The notes beneath the pieces were generated by a model. That model was not told where the DNA came from. It ran no database searches and saw nothing but the letters and a program-made list of their open reading frames with translations. From Cotesia glomerata (lineage: Eukaryota > Arthropoda > Insecta > Hymenoptera > Braconidae), in contig NC_058166.1 in NCBI RefSeq assembly GCF_020080835.1, positions 3,348,001 through 3,412,000 of the forward strand: a DNA stretch of 64,000 nt, written 5' to 3'. Shown in pieces: positions 1 through 11,176 of this stretch; position 1 is the stretch's first letter; each line of letters opens with the position of its first letter. The translations under genes were made by a program, and so were the position numbers.

Positions 1-540
1 AAGCAAGAAGTTCAAAATTAATTAAAAATAATTGATTTATTAGTAAATAAATCTATATATTTATATTTTTATATTTTTATTTATATTCATAAATCTATTT
101 ATAAGTAAATAAATCATTTATTAAAAATCATTAGCTTCTTGCTGAAATATTTTTAATACTAAAAGAAATAGTTTTAACTGATTAGGTAATGTACAAATTT
201 ATCGAAAAAAGTCTTCCAAAAAATATTCATTAATTTATTAAATTTGTTTTAGTGAAAACAAATGTTGATTTAATCTTAATCGAGCTTGTTGAATAATAAA
301 AATATTAAAAACTAAAAAATGATCAATATAATATTTATAAAAAAAAAAAAAAAAATAATTAATAATTTAAATTGGTGTTTTCTCCTAAAAAAATCTCTTA
401 AGATATTTTTTAAAAATTGATTTACTAATTTTTAATACATATTAGTTTATAATTTGGTCAAACGTTAAATTCAAAAAAATTGAAAACAATAATACAACAC
501 AGTAATGACTAATACTTATTAATTGTTTTCAAGTGTAATA
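1..540. other. AT-rich intergenic DNA
   Basis: Homopolymer-rich A/T sequence with no open frame, splice-bounded exon or clear repeat unit that I can recognise. Confidence 0.6.
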
Positions 541-544
541 AAGA

Positions 545-785
545 ATTAGCCAGAGCATCGGCCAAGCAATGGCTGATAATCAAATCACATACCATTATAT
601 TATAATAAATATCGTGCGGTAGCCGATGGCTAACCTAGACTAGCCCAGTACAAATCGCCAATGCTTGGCCGAACATTAAAGCCGATGGTTTACCGAGGCT
701 GAGGCCGATACAAAACGCCGATACTTGGCCGAGAATTAGTAGCCGTGCCTTGGCCAATGAACGGAAATTGTTGAGCATCGGCAAC
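545..785. repeat. GCCGATG / TGGCCGA interspersed palindromic repeat
   Basis: A GC-richer island in AT-rich DNA. The motif GCCGATG and the complement-like TTGGCCGA recur many times at about 20-40 base spacing, often as the pair GCCGATgcTTGGCCGA. No protein frame crosses it. It abuts the decayed transposase to its right and may be that element's internal or flanking repeat; that link is inference. Confidence 0.55.
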
Positions 786-799
786 TTTGTATGGGGTCA

Positions 800-1464
800 G
801 CAATCGGTCAATTTCAAAGTTTTCTTCTGCTCCCATTCAACCGTTTCAACATGGATTAGTGGATTACTCCAGCACTTCGGATGAAGAAGGTAACGTATAA
901 TATAAGATTGTTAAACCATAATATAATAATAAAATTACTTTTGTTTTTTTTTAACTTTTTAAATGATACTATACTACAATCTATTTTTTTGTTTTCAGAA
1001 TTGTCCAATGTGAGAAATAAAAAAGGAACTGCGAAGTTCAATGTATCACCGTATGATTTGAAGCCATTACCATCAAAATCAAAAGATTCTCCTCCCAGTA
1101 AGCGTCGTCGAGGAAAAACCGCAATTCTAACGAGTCTTGAGTATCGCCAAGAACTCGAAGAAAAAAAAAAAAAATTGAAGAAAAACAAAATAAAATTGAA
1201 GAAAAAAAAAATAAAATTGAAGAGAAGAAAAAAAAGACCTCAGTAAAACAAAAAAAAATAATTAAATCAAATCCAAAGAATTTGAAACAAAAATGTTTAA
1301 AACATAAAATTGACGATTGCCATTGCCTTTATTGCAATGGACTTTACTCTGAATCCACAGAGTCATGGATTCAGTGTAAAAATTGCAATAAATGGTCTCA
1401 TGACTCTTGCGCAGGCATTGACAACGATTATTCCGACGAATATGTCTGTGATCATTGTGAATAA
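800..1464 (+). pseudogene. Decayed Tigger/pogo-like transposase C-terminus with PHD-like finger
   Basis: Two exons are readable. The first (about 800-890) ends in ...DYSSTSDEE and the donor at 891. The intron ends in TTTTGTTTTCAG at 999, and the next exon continues with a basic stretch (SKRRRGK) and a Lys/Glu coiled segment. The frame then shifts by one in the 14-A run at 1161-1174. In the new frame the protein ends in a Cys/His finger: C-x2-C-x3-Y...W-I-Q-C-x2-C-x3-W-S-H-x2-C-A-G...C-x2-C, stop at 1462-1464. This PHD-like finger is typical of the end of insect DDE_1 (Tigger/Jerky/pogo) transposases. The DDE catalytic core is absent upstream, so this is a 3' remnant. The single-base shift could also be a homopolymer sequencing error. 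Confidence 0.55.
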
Positions 1465-1774
1465 TTGTATATATTAAATTATCTCGATGTTATTTTATTA
1501 TAATAGAAAATTTATATTTCATGTTTTATTCTAAGTTGAATTTTTGTTAACGTTTTAAAAAAGTTATTATAAATTATATTGTTAAGCTGTTAATTACTTT
1601 TAAATGAATAATAATAATATAATTATTGTTTTAATTTCGAAAAACTGTGTTTTTAACATTTTATAAGCCATATGATTCAATTTTTTATTAAATTTTTTCT
1701 AATTCATTTTACTTAAGATAAATACCATTGATCTGAAAAGGCCTAAGAGAATGAATACTTTAAATTCATTATAA

Positions 1775-2170
1775 TTCGAAAAAAAAAAAAACAATTTTTT
1801 TTTTCGAGTAGTCCATTGTGCCCCACATATCACATCTTGGCCTAAAATGTGACAAACACATTGTAGAGGTCATAACTTCACGGAGAATAAAAAAAAAAAT
1901 AATTTTTTTATTACAATTTTTTTTTTTGAGTGGTCCAACTTGCCCCACATATCACATATTGACCTAAAATGTGATAAAAACATTATAGAGGTCATAACTT
2001 CATAACTTCACGGAAAATAAAAAAAATTTTTTTTTTTCCGTTAAATTTTTTTTTTTTCGAGTGGTCCATTTTACCCCAAATATGACATATTGGGCTAAAA
2101 TATGATAAAAACATTGTAGAGGTCATAACTTGACGAAAAATAAAAAAAAATTTTTTTACCTAATTTTTTA
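1775..2170. repeat. Tandem repeat, three ~125-base units
   Basis: Three diverged units begin at about 1807, 1928 and 2059. Each has GAGTGGTCCA, then a CCCCACATATCACAT-like block, AAAATGTGA, CATTGTAGAGGTCATAACTT, and long A and T runs. The spacing is 121 and 131 bases. The array ends at a GC-rich GGGGGGCC...CCCCGGG stretch. It is non-coding. Confidence 0.75.
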
Positions 2171-2394
2171 GGGGGGCCTTCGTGCCCCGGGCTCCCCTAC
2201 GTTGATTATTTATTAAATCCACCTTTTGGGTTTGTAACTTTTATTATTTATATAAACAATATTACTTATTTTACATATTTCAAATGATGTTGTTGGGAAG
2301 CAAGTGAAATTATCGAAATTACTAATAATTTCAAATGCTTAAAAGTGGTTATCGAAGTCACAAATAACTTGAGTTGTAATGATAAATATCTCAA

Positions 2395-2735
2395 CATTAT
2401 TAGGCATCATCACTATAATATTATAGGAATGGTTCCCACAATATTATAGGAATGGTTCCTATAATATAATCGTAATGGTTCCTATAATATTATAAGAATG
2501 ATTCCTATAATATTATAGAAACTATCCCTGTATATTATGGGAATCATGCCGATATTACAGTTATAATTATAGGTATCGTTCCTATAATTATAGGAACCCT
2601 TCCCATAGTTATAGTAACATTTCCCAAAAATTATGGATACAATTCCCATAATTTAATTAATTGCTCTTAAAATGGTATAGGAAAACATTTCATTAAAATT
2701 ATAGGAATGATTTCTATATTTTTCTCTCCGTGTAG
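2395..2735. repeat. Palindromic array of ATAGGAATGGTTCCTAT, partial fold-back element
   Basis: The near-palindrome TATAGGAATGGTTCCTATAA is repeated about ten times with drift. The right edge, read in reverse, is ACACGGAGAGAAAAATA, which resembles the A-rich ends of other fold-back elements in this window. No matching left end was found, so the element is probably truncated. Confidence 0.5.
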
Positions 2736-3944
2736 TATAATATCCAGTAACTGTTGTTTAATTTTGTGTTTGTTTATGGTGAAAATTACCATTACTTAAT
2801 TATATTTCATGACTAATGTATTAAAATAAAAATTAATGATAAGGTAAAAGCCCCAATCGATGGTTATGTACCAGTATGTGATCACTCCATGTATTTGTAT
2901 ATCTATATTTGTGAATATAAAAACTACGCTAAGAATAATTACAGTTAAATCGATATGTTGGTATAATCATTAGTCTATTTTTGCCGCCTGAAAACATTAA
3001 GCACATTTTTTTTAACAATTGTTAATCGACAGTAAAACACCACCCACTAACGCTAGTGGTGTGTAAAAATTTCATAATTTATTTTTTTTATTGAAAATCA
3101 TATTCAAAAATTAAAATTAATAACAACCAATGTCAAATGATATAACTCTTATTTCCATAATTGGATTCTATTTTTGTTTTCTCCATCTCTTATTCCAGCT
3201 TTTCTCATCTCTGGTCATCAGTATTCTATCAACACTTGGGCTTGAATTCCCACCTTTCCAATCCTATTATTAACAATTAACTTTAAACTACTGTTTGCAT
3301 ATACAATCAAGTTGAATCGTAACGATGGAATGAAAATATGCATACTGTATGTGAATTTGTCGGGGAATACATATTTATATATACATGAAATATGATGTTA
3401 AATGTGAAATAGAGACTGTTAAAATGCCTTAGTACAACACATATGTGAATGTTATCGTAAATTGTTTTGCGTGAGTACCTAACATCGTGATGTAATGTGA
3501 TTTTATTATGGTATTATTACAGTTATTATTGTCATTGCTATTACTATTATTATTGTTATTATGAGTGTCTGTTATTATGGTAGTAGTTGTTCATGTTATT
3601 ATGTTGAATGTTTGTCCCGAGTGACCCATAACTGGGATTGTAGTTAGCTCAAGCGTTAATCAAGACAATAGATTGGTTTAATAATTTATAACCTATTTCT
3701 GATTAGTCTCTGATGTTTGAATTATCCATGAATGTATTCTGTTTTTTTTTTTTGAAAATTTTTTTACTATTTTTTACATGCAAAAACATCTCAAATAATT
3801 TTGAGAACGATATTAAATTTTTTGAAAATTTTTTTTTGTCTTCGGAAAATTTATTTTTGATGAAATAATGAAAAAAAATTTTTAAATTAATTTTGAGGTA
3901 TTAAATTAAATTTTTTAATTGGATTCAAATTTTTATAAAAACTG
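2736..3944. other. Gene-free region with minor repeats
   Basis: I see no gene. At about 2842 there is GGTAAAAGCCCCAATCGATGG, resembling the ends of the elements at 50526 and 63587. At 3505-3605 there is a degraded ATT/GTT trinucleotide microsatellite. From 3730 the sequence is T/A homopolymer leading into the next fold-back element. Confidence 0.5.
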
Positions 3945-5086
3945 CCCGTGTAAAAAAAAATTCGTCTTATAATTTTCTTAAAATTGTCGTTTGTTTAAGA
4001 TCTTAAACGTGGTACAAACCAAGACTATTTTAAGACACCAAAAAAAAAAAATTTTGAGAGCAAATTTTTGAAAATTTGGTTCTTGAATTTGCTGTGAAAG
4101 TTAATTTTTAGACACTTTTTAGACGATTTTACGACTTTCTAACCGCAATATTTTTTAGTAAGATGTTTTTAAATTAAATTAAAAATTGTTAAAAAATTAT
4201 TATCCGACAATTTTAAGACTTTTTTTAAGACGTTCCGTTTTAATCTTCCGGGGCTCTGTCGCTGCTAGCTCATCTTAAAATAGTCTCTAAATTTTTTTTA
4301 AGATTTTTTTACGACTATTTTAAGATCATTTTAAGACAATTCAAAGACGCTCCATAATAATTTTCCTGATCTGTCACTGTGATATCAACTTAAAATAGTC
4401 TGAAAATTTTTTAATGATTTTTTTAAGACTAGTTTAAGATTTATTTAAGATTTTTTAAGACTAAGATCATTTTAAGACAATTTAAAAACGCTCTATAATA
4501 ATTTTCCGGAGCTATCACTGTGATATCATCTTAAAATAGCCTGAAAATTTTTTAATGATTTTTTAAAGATTTTTTTAAGACTATTTTAAGATTTTTTAAA
4601 GATTTTTTTTAGGACTATTTAAAAGTTATTTTCAGACTAAAATCTTGAAATAGTCTTAAAAAAACCATCAAAAAATTTTTAAAAATTTTGTTTAAATAGT
4701 CTTAAAATGATCTTAAAGAAGTCTTAAAAAAATTTTTAGAGTCTATTTTAAGATGAGCTCACAGCGACAGCTCTGGAACATTATTATGGAGCATCTTTAA
4801 ATAGTCTAAACGAAACGTCTTAAAAAAGTCTTAAAATTGTCGGATAATAATTTTTCAACAATTTTAAATTCAATTTAAAAATATCTTACTCAAAAATGTT
4901 GCGGTTAGAAAGTCGTAAAATCGTCTAAAAATTAATTTTCATAACAAATTCGAGAACCAAATTTCAAAAATCTGCTCTCGGAATTTTTTTTTCTGGCGTC
5001 TTAAAAAAGTTTTAAAATAGTCTTGGTTTGTGTCACGTTTAAGATCTTAAACAAACAACAATTTTAAGATGATTTTTCTTACACGG
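3945..5086. mobile_element. Fold-back element FB1, CCCGTGT ends, AAGACTATTTTAAGAC core
   Basis: The left end CCCGTGTAAAAAAAAATT is mirrored by a right end reading CCGTGTAAGAAAAAT in reverse. The arms (about 3945-4300 and 4735-5086) are inverted copies over roughly 350 bases, sharing the blocks TTTAAGATCTTAAAC and ATTATCCGACAATTTTAAGA. The interior is filled with variants of TTTTAAGACTATTTTAAGA. There is no coding capacity, so this is a non-autonomous inverted-repeat element. No clean target duplication is visible; CTG occurs on both sides. Confidence 0.8.
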
Positions 5087-6039
5087 CTGGAATTGATCAT
5101 TTTTTGACTACAGTAATTAATAATTTAATTGAATTATTAAAATAACTGCAATAATTATTTTTTTACGAAATTAAAATTTACAAAAAATTTTATTTCACAG
5201 ATAAAACAAATTATTTTTTAAATAAATTAATGAAAAAAAAAAATTAATGCAGCGCTTGCATCAATGTTTTGATTCTGAGCTCAAAAACAACGGTAAGGAT
5301 TTTGAGGAAAGCTAATACTACCGCGGTCTTGAAAAGCACAAAGGACATTAGACATAATTCTGTAATGCTATCTTATAGTTTCACTCGGGATTCATGATAA
5401 TGATAATAATAATAATAAAACAAAAAAAAATATTCCATAAACTCTTTAGCCCTGCATGTGGTTACAGAATCCTTTGTATGTTTATTATTATAGATCAGAA
5501 AAGTTCTACGATGTCTAAAAGAATGACGGTAGTTTTTCTTATTAGTTAGCCGGCTATTCTATCGAGTTTTTTTCATAGACATTTGAAAGTTTTAATAACA
5601 TTACAATATCGTGGAAAAAATTTCCATTCGCTGCGGAAAGTAATAAACAACAAAAAAATGTAACGTCCTTAGAAAGTTATAATAATGATAGTGAACAAGA
5701 AATAAAATGAAAAAAGAAACTGGTAAAAAAATTGACAGTTCTTGGGGTAATAAAGAAAAAAGGATCTCAGATGAACAAGAAAGTTTATTAAGAATTTAAA
5801 AGTACGAGAAATGTCTCGTATAGCTCCGGGCAGTGATTTTTTTCGCTTTTTATGTTTTATATATGATAAATTTAAGTGGAATATTTTAGAGCAAGAGGAT
5901 GGTCCTTCAAAGTTATTTTTTTTAGCAAAAATTTGCGTTTTTTTAAATATTTGTTTGAATTTTCTAAGCTTTAAATTTAATTTTTAAATAATTAATAGAG
6001 TAAATCGTAGCCAATCATGATTTTTTCATATATTTATAT
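5087..6039. other. Gene-free region with a possible decayed reading frame
   Basis: There is no intact gene. Around 5634-5800 a Glu/Lys/Ser-rich frame is interrupted by in-frame stops and looks like decayed coding sequence. I cannot name it. Confidence 0.3.
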
Positions 6040-6260
6040 ATGGGTTATTCAATGCCAAATCGACCACTTTTGAACTCGACCCCTTTAGATATAGCTGAAA
6101 CTTAATCATTCTTTTCTACCGTTTGAAAAACATTTTTGAGAATTTTTTCAAATTTTTTCATCCAACCCAAGAAAAGTTATGAATTCTCCAAAAAAGTGGC
6201 TTTTTTATTTTCAAATAGCCATAACTTTTTTAGACATTGATCTTTGGGTACCTTTTTTTT
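6040..6260. repeat. Probable transposon fragment
   Basis: Non-coding sequence beginning TGGGTTATTCAATGCCAAAT, with several direct variants of AAAAGTTATGAATT and CATAACTTTTTTAGAC. The opening resembles ends of dispersed insect DNA repeats, but no second copy lies in this window. Confidence 0.3.
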
Positions 6261-6589
6261 TTTTAATTTTTTTTTGAATGAACTTTTCGAAAAAATACAC
6301 AAAAAAAATTAAATATGATCAATTCTATATTTATTATTTATTTCGATTTTTACTTGTATACCGTTCTTGGTTTTTACAAGGCTGGGTAGATGGTAGCTGT
6401 CGCATTCCGCGAGTGCGCCACCGTCCTGTGTTTTTATACTGTCCTTGTTTATTCAACGCTTTTTTGGACCCCAGCACATCCTCTTTTCACTCCTGTATTT
6501 TCACTACATAATCAACCTTATTTTTCGCACATTTGTATACTCAACTCTTTATTATTATCACGCGGCTGTGGACCAACTTGTGCTTTATG

Positions 6590-6825
6590 TACTGTATTTA
6601 CCCTATTCCTCACCCCTTTCTATCGGTTGTTGGAATAGTGGCGATGGGGAAACCACAGAGAAAACCCATGCCAGTACAGTTCGGCTACCGGAGCAACCCC
6701 CGACGGTTGGTGTTGGAACTATTCGAACAACCGTCGGGGCTCGATCCTCGCCTCACGGCATGATGTGCGAGCGAACTAACGGGATAATGACTTAACCCGC
6801 TCGACCATCATGCCGCTTATGATCA
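6590..6825 (-). mobile_element. tRNA-derived SINE
   Basis: Read on the minus strand, an A-box-like TGGTCGAGCGGG (6796-6807) is followed at tRNA-like spacing by a B-box-like GGATCGAGCCC (6737-6747). The spacing resembles a Ser/Leu-type tRNA with a long variable arm. Downstream is GGGTTTTCTCTGTGGTTTCC (6647-6666), a block typical of insect tRNA-SINE bodies. Base composition is much higher in GC than the flanks. The acceptor stem is imperfect, so it is not a functional tRNA gene. Confidence 0.6.
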
Positions 6826-6935
6826 ATTCTAAAAATAATCGTTATTTTTTCAAAGTTGGTCACTTTTTCTCAAAAACTTCAATCAATTTGACAACTATTC
6901 CCGCTCATCCGGGCAGGGCCGATTTTTATATTTTT

Positions 6936-7091
6936 AACTTCCCGCTAAAAATCTCAGATTTTCAAAAATCGGGAAGTTATTGTTTTTACCCCGTTTGGCA
7001 AAAATCGAGTTTTCATCAGATCTCGACGTTTGAAGGTCACAGGAAGCTTCCCTGACTACCCCCCGCGATGTTGTCACTATGTCTGTATGTA

Positions 7092-7166
<75 letters not shown>

Positions 7167-8040
7167 CTATGTGACTCGCTTATAACTTTTGAACGGTTGA
7201 ACCGATTTCATCGCGGTTGGTGCCATTCGAAAGGGCTACGCTGAACTTAGATTTCCTGAGAATTTGAACCGATTCGGACCGATAGATTTTAAGAAATCTT
7301 GAAAAATCTTAACAAATAAGAAAAAATCATTTTGAAAGTAGTTTTTGGAATATCTTTTAAACGGCTCTATCGATCAACTTCAAAACTAATCCGCCCTTAA
7401 GCTTGAAAAACCACGCCGATCGGCGTCAACCCGATCAAAATCGGTTGATTCGTTCGAGAGATAGCGTGAACGAAAGAAAACCGAAAACCGAAAAAGTGTT
7501 TTTTCACATAACTTCGTCATTTCTTCTCGGATCACTTTTGATGAGATAGCATAATTTATAGAGCTTAAAAACCGCGTCGATTGCCGCCAAAAACGTAGAA
7601 ATCGGTTAATTAGTTCAAAAGATATCGTCAATAAAAGATTTGAAAACAAGTGTTTTTTTAAAATCACTGCGACATTTTTTTTTTTCATTTTTTTTAAATA
7701 TCTTCGAATTGGCTCAACCGATCAACTTCAAAAACTAATCAGCTCTTAACTTTGAATACCCGCATCGATCGCCACATAGAGCGTCAGAATCGGTTGATGC
7801 GTTCGTGAGATATCGTTGTCGAAAAAAATCGAAAAAAGTGTTTTTTTGTAATAACTCCGAAATTTTTCATTAGATCAATTTTTTTGTTCTAAATTTTTTA
7901 TAGAGCTCAAAATAACACATAAATTGTATTTTTGAGCTCGAAGAGCTCAAAAACGTCATAAGTGCAATTTTAAGCGCCTAGGTATGGAATTAGCGGGAAG
8001 TTGCAGGGATGGCCTTCAGGGTCAACCGTTTTTCTAATTT
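6936..8040 (+). mobile_element. Dispersed repeat family R (AACTTCCCGCTAAG), full copy 1
   Basis: It starts AACTTCCCGCT and ends GCGGGAAGTTGCAGGGATGG, then GGTCAACCG. An internal (GT)n tract lies at 7097-7164. Blocks such as TTTTGAACGGTTGAACCGAT and GAGCTCGAAGAGCTCAAAA recur. Four further loci in the window share the same order of blocks (13978, 45322, 48538, 52625). No protein is encoded. The terminal inverted AACTTCCCGC / GCGGGAAGTT suggests a non-autonomous DNA element. Confidence 0.75.
7097..7164. repeat. (GT)n microsatellite inside repeat R
   Basis: About 34 GT units occupy the same internal position at which other copies of repeat R carry (CA/GT)n. Confidence 0.95.
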
Positions 8041-8139
8041 TTTATTTAATTGAAAGAAAAATTGTAAAATTTTCTAAAATAAAAAAAATTTTTTTGAGTT
8101 TTAAGTATCTTATTGAAAATTATTATAAGTCGCATTCAT

Positions 8140-8826
8140 TTGAAAAAGAAAATTAATTTATCATATTCATGCGCTCTATTGTTTTATGAACTAATCGTCG
8201 ATCATAACCTTATAGCTGTCATATTTATTTGTCATAGCTTAACATTTCATGGATTATAAAAGTTTTATATCTGCGAATATTAGTTGCAGTGATAACTAAT
8301 AAATTTGTATTAACATACGTAAAATAGTTCTCATCATTTCATTGGATCTAAATCTAGAGTTTTCTAATTATCGATATTGAATACAATGTGAATACATCGA
8401 CAAGATTAAAATGGTAGCAAGATGACAAGATTAATATTAAACTTTATACTTTCATGCATCATTTAATGAGCAGTATTCATTATTTGGTAGCGCGAAGAAT
8501 AAATAAATATATTATTATTATTGTTATTATTTTTATTATTATTATCGAATTTGCAAAAGGTCTGTTTTTGATCTACAGGTGATCAAAAACCGGCTAAAAA
8601 TTATGGAACATTTTGGTCTGTTTTTGATCTTGAAACAATAGAAAACAATTTTATTATAACATTAAAAATGGTCTTAAATTGGTTTAAATTGGGAATAGTA
8701 CAGACTAAAAAAGATTAAATTTTTATATAAAATAGATACACATAACAAAATTAAATTGATTGAAAAATATTAAAAATTTTCATTTATCATAAAACAGATT
8801 AAATTTTTTGACACAGGTAAGCTACT
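8140..8826. mobile_element. Partial copy of TIR element T
   Basis: It matches 51470-52305 almost throughout. Shared blocks are TCATAGCTTAACATTTCATG, GGTCTGTTTTTGATCTACAG and TTTCATTTATCATAAAAC. The left end is missing. Confidence 0.75.
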
Positions 8827-9440
8827 GCATCTTATATTTAAAACATTTTCTCGAGTAAGAAGACTCATTACAATCTTTCGTAGAAGTCAGAGTATCTGCG
8901 ACGCAGATCGTATTTTCGGATATATTTTAATCAATAAAGGAAGTTGTAGTACTGCTTGACAGTGTTTCGGAGTACAAGGTAAACGTATATAAGATACACA
9001 AAAGAAGATGGTACCCTTGGGTGCAAAGTTCGAATCCCATTACCGGACTCGCGTCCGTTAAATAGGTCCCGCATCGTCGACCGGAAAATATACCTACACA
9101 CACTATTTGTTTGTTGGTATACTAATACCTAAGTACTCAGTAGTATACACTCGTACGGATAACCAACCAACCAGCCCCTATATCAGATTGCAAACTTACC
9201 CCTTGACAAGACTATAGATCGTCCTTTTCGCCGCGATGGGAATCGATGCGTTCCATTAAGAACCTGCAAGGAAATCACATTAACTCGCCTGAAATTGGAT
9301 TTTCTTTAATCACATACACTTACTTATGTTCTCATTAGCTTTGTTTAAATTAATCCTGACAAAGATTCTTCATTCTCATCGAGAACTTCCTGATTTTAGC
9401 TATTTTTCGTTAATTATGATTTTAGAAAGTCTAATTATTC
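8827..9440. other. Gene-free region with a possible SINE fragment
   Basis: A B-box-like GTTCGAATCCC at 9028-9038 sits in GC-richer sequence running to about 9240, suggesting a tRNA-derived SINE or fossil tRNA. No A box at proper spacing was found. I see no gene. Confidence 0.3.
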
Positions 9441-9502
9441 ATTAAGAACTTGTAGAACAGGTGAGAATTTAAATTTTGAACAAAATACTGGGACGTTTTC
9501 TG

Positions 9503-10200
9503 CACAGAAAAAAAGGTTCACTTGAACCAAGAAAATATTTTTCTTCCTAATTATTTTTTTAAGCGAAAAAAAATTTGTTTTTTAACACAAAAAATTTCAC
9601 TTATTCCAACAAAATTAATTCTCTCGCTTTAAGAAATACGTATCTTGATCCAAGAAAATTTATTTAAGTCAAGGAAATCTTGTTTTGAGAAAATTCAACC
9701 TCTTGCTCTGAAAAATTTAGTTCTTGATAAGAGTAAATTTTCTTGTCTTGAGAAAATTTCTCCCTTGCTCCAAAAAATTAAATATAAAGATTGAAGTAAA
9801 TTTTCATTAACATTTTTATTGATTAAAATGTCAAATGGGAAGATCAAATAATATTGAATCATTTTTTTTCATTCAATATGTATAATTGCACGCTAAAATA
9901 ATATAAAATGGGTATCAAATATTCAAGAGAAAAATATTCTCAAGGTGAAAAAATTTTTTTCTCAGCTGAAGTAGGTGGCACTGCTTCCCTAAAGTATCTA
10001 AAAATCTTGATCAAATATAAAAATTTATTGTATCAAGTATTTATAATAATTTGAATTAAGAAAAAAATACTTCCACCAAGAATAGAATTTCAAGAAAAAT
10101 TTTTACTTCGGCCAACACAATTTCGGTCTTCCTTCAGGCACCCGAAAATTTTTTTGAGCCAAGAATTTTGTTCTCCAGTCAAGAAATTTTTCTTTCTGTG
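9503..10200. mobile_element. Fold-back element, CACAGAAAA ends, CTTGAACCAAGAAAAT core
   Basis: The left end CACAGAAAAAAAGG is mirrored by a right end that reads CACAGAAAGAAAAATT in reverse. The interior is an array of short variants of CTTGxxCCAAGAAAAT in both orientations. It is non-coding. Arm B of the duplication lacks it near 22010, where GGGACG and AATTATTGAATAAA lie close together. Confidence 0.7.
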
Positions 10201-10424
10201 TAACCAAGTAATTATTGAATAAAAGTTCATGAAACTTTTCAGGAGTACGTAAATGATAGTCTTTTGTAAATTGATTTTTTTATTTCAAAATGTAATCATT
10301 GAAAGAAAATAACAAAATGATAAATAAATAGGTAGTGTTTAATAAATAAATAGGGACGCTTTTTGATCAAATAATTATTGAATAAAAAATCATGAAACAC
10401 GTCAGGAGTACGTAAATAATGATT

Positions 10425-10662
10425 CCCGGAAAAAATTTTAAAGTTATAAAAAATTCATATTTTTTCATTAAAATTATTATAAAATAGAAATTATAATGAT
10501 AATAATATTTTTTTTTGTAACGAAAAATGGAGTGATCATTCTGGGGGTGCTTGTTTTTCAGGAATATTGTGGGTGTGATACAAGCATCATTATCATAATT
10601 TATATATTATAATAATTTTATTGAAATAATATAAATTTTGAATAACTAAAATTTTTTCCGGG
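10425..10662. mobile_element. MITE with CCCGGAAAAAATTTTAAA termini, copy 1
   Basis: The inverted termini CCCGGAAAAAATTTTAAAG and a right end of ATTTTTTCCGGG frame arms of about 70 bases, with a short centre containing TGGGGGTGCTTGTTTTTCAG. A second copy at 21694-21935 lies at the matching site in arm B, so this insertion predates the duplication. Confidence 0.75.
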
Positions 10663-11176
10663 TCTATTTTTTCCGATTACTGTAAATACTGGTCCTTTGA
10701 AAATTTAAACTTTTATTTTTAAATTTATTCATTGAAAATAAATAACAAGATGATAAATAAATAGGTAGTGTTTGCGCGTAAAACTGCCTTATCTCAGGAC
10801 TCATCATGTTGTCAACTAAATAAACTTTGCTATAAAGAAATCACTAATAAACGTATAACCAATATAATCTTTGAGATTGATTTAATTTGTTGGTTACTCT
10901 TTATTTTATTTCAAATTACTTATAAGCCAGAATTATTAAAATGCAGCTAGGTTAGGGTAGAAAACTAATTATCAACAAAAAATTTTATTTACTATACTTT
11001 GATGTAGGCCGCAAAAGAGTGCCAAAAGTAAATTATCTAGTTTAATTTTTTTAAGCAGTGCTTAAAGTATTTAATCAGTCTGATAACCTTCTAGAGTGCA
11101 TTTTACAAGTGTATCAAATAAACAAACCGATATATTCAATTGGCATTTGTTGCCACTGGTGCAGACTTACTGATAT

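Noticed and set aside
2405..2720. CRISPR-like regular palindromic repeats (also at 4260-4700 and 30159-30338)
   Set aside because: Units are adjacent or irregularly spaced without unique equal-length spacers, and the genome is eukaryotic.
9000..9080. A tRNA gene suggested by GTTCGAATCCC
   Set aside because: No matching A box at the correct distance and no cloverleaf arms could be paired; at best a SINE fragment.
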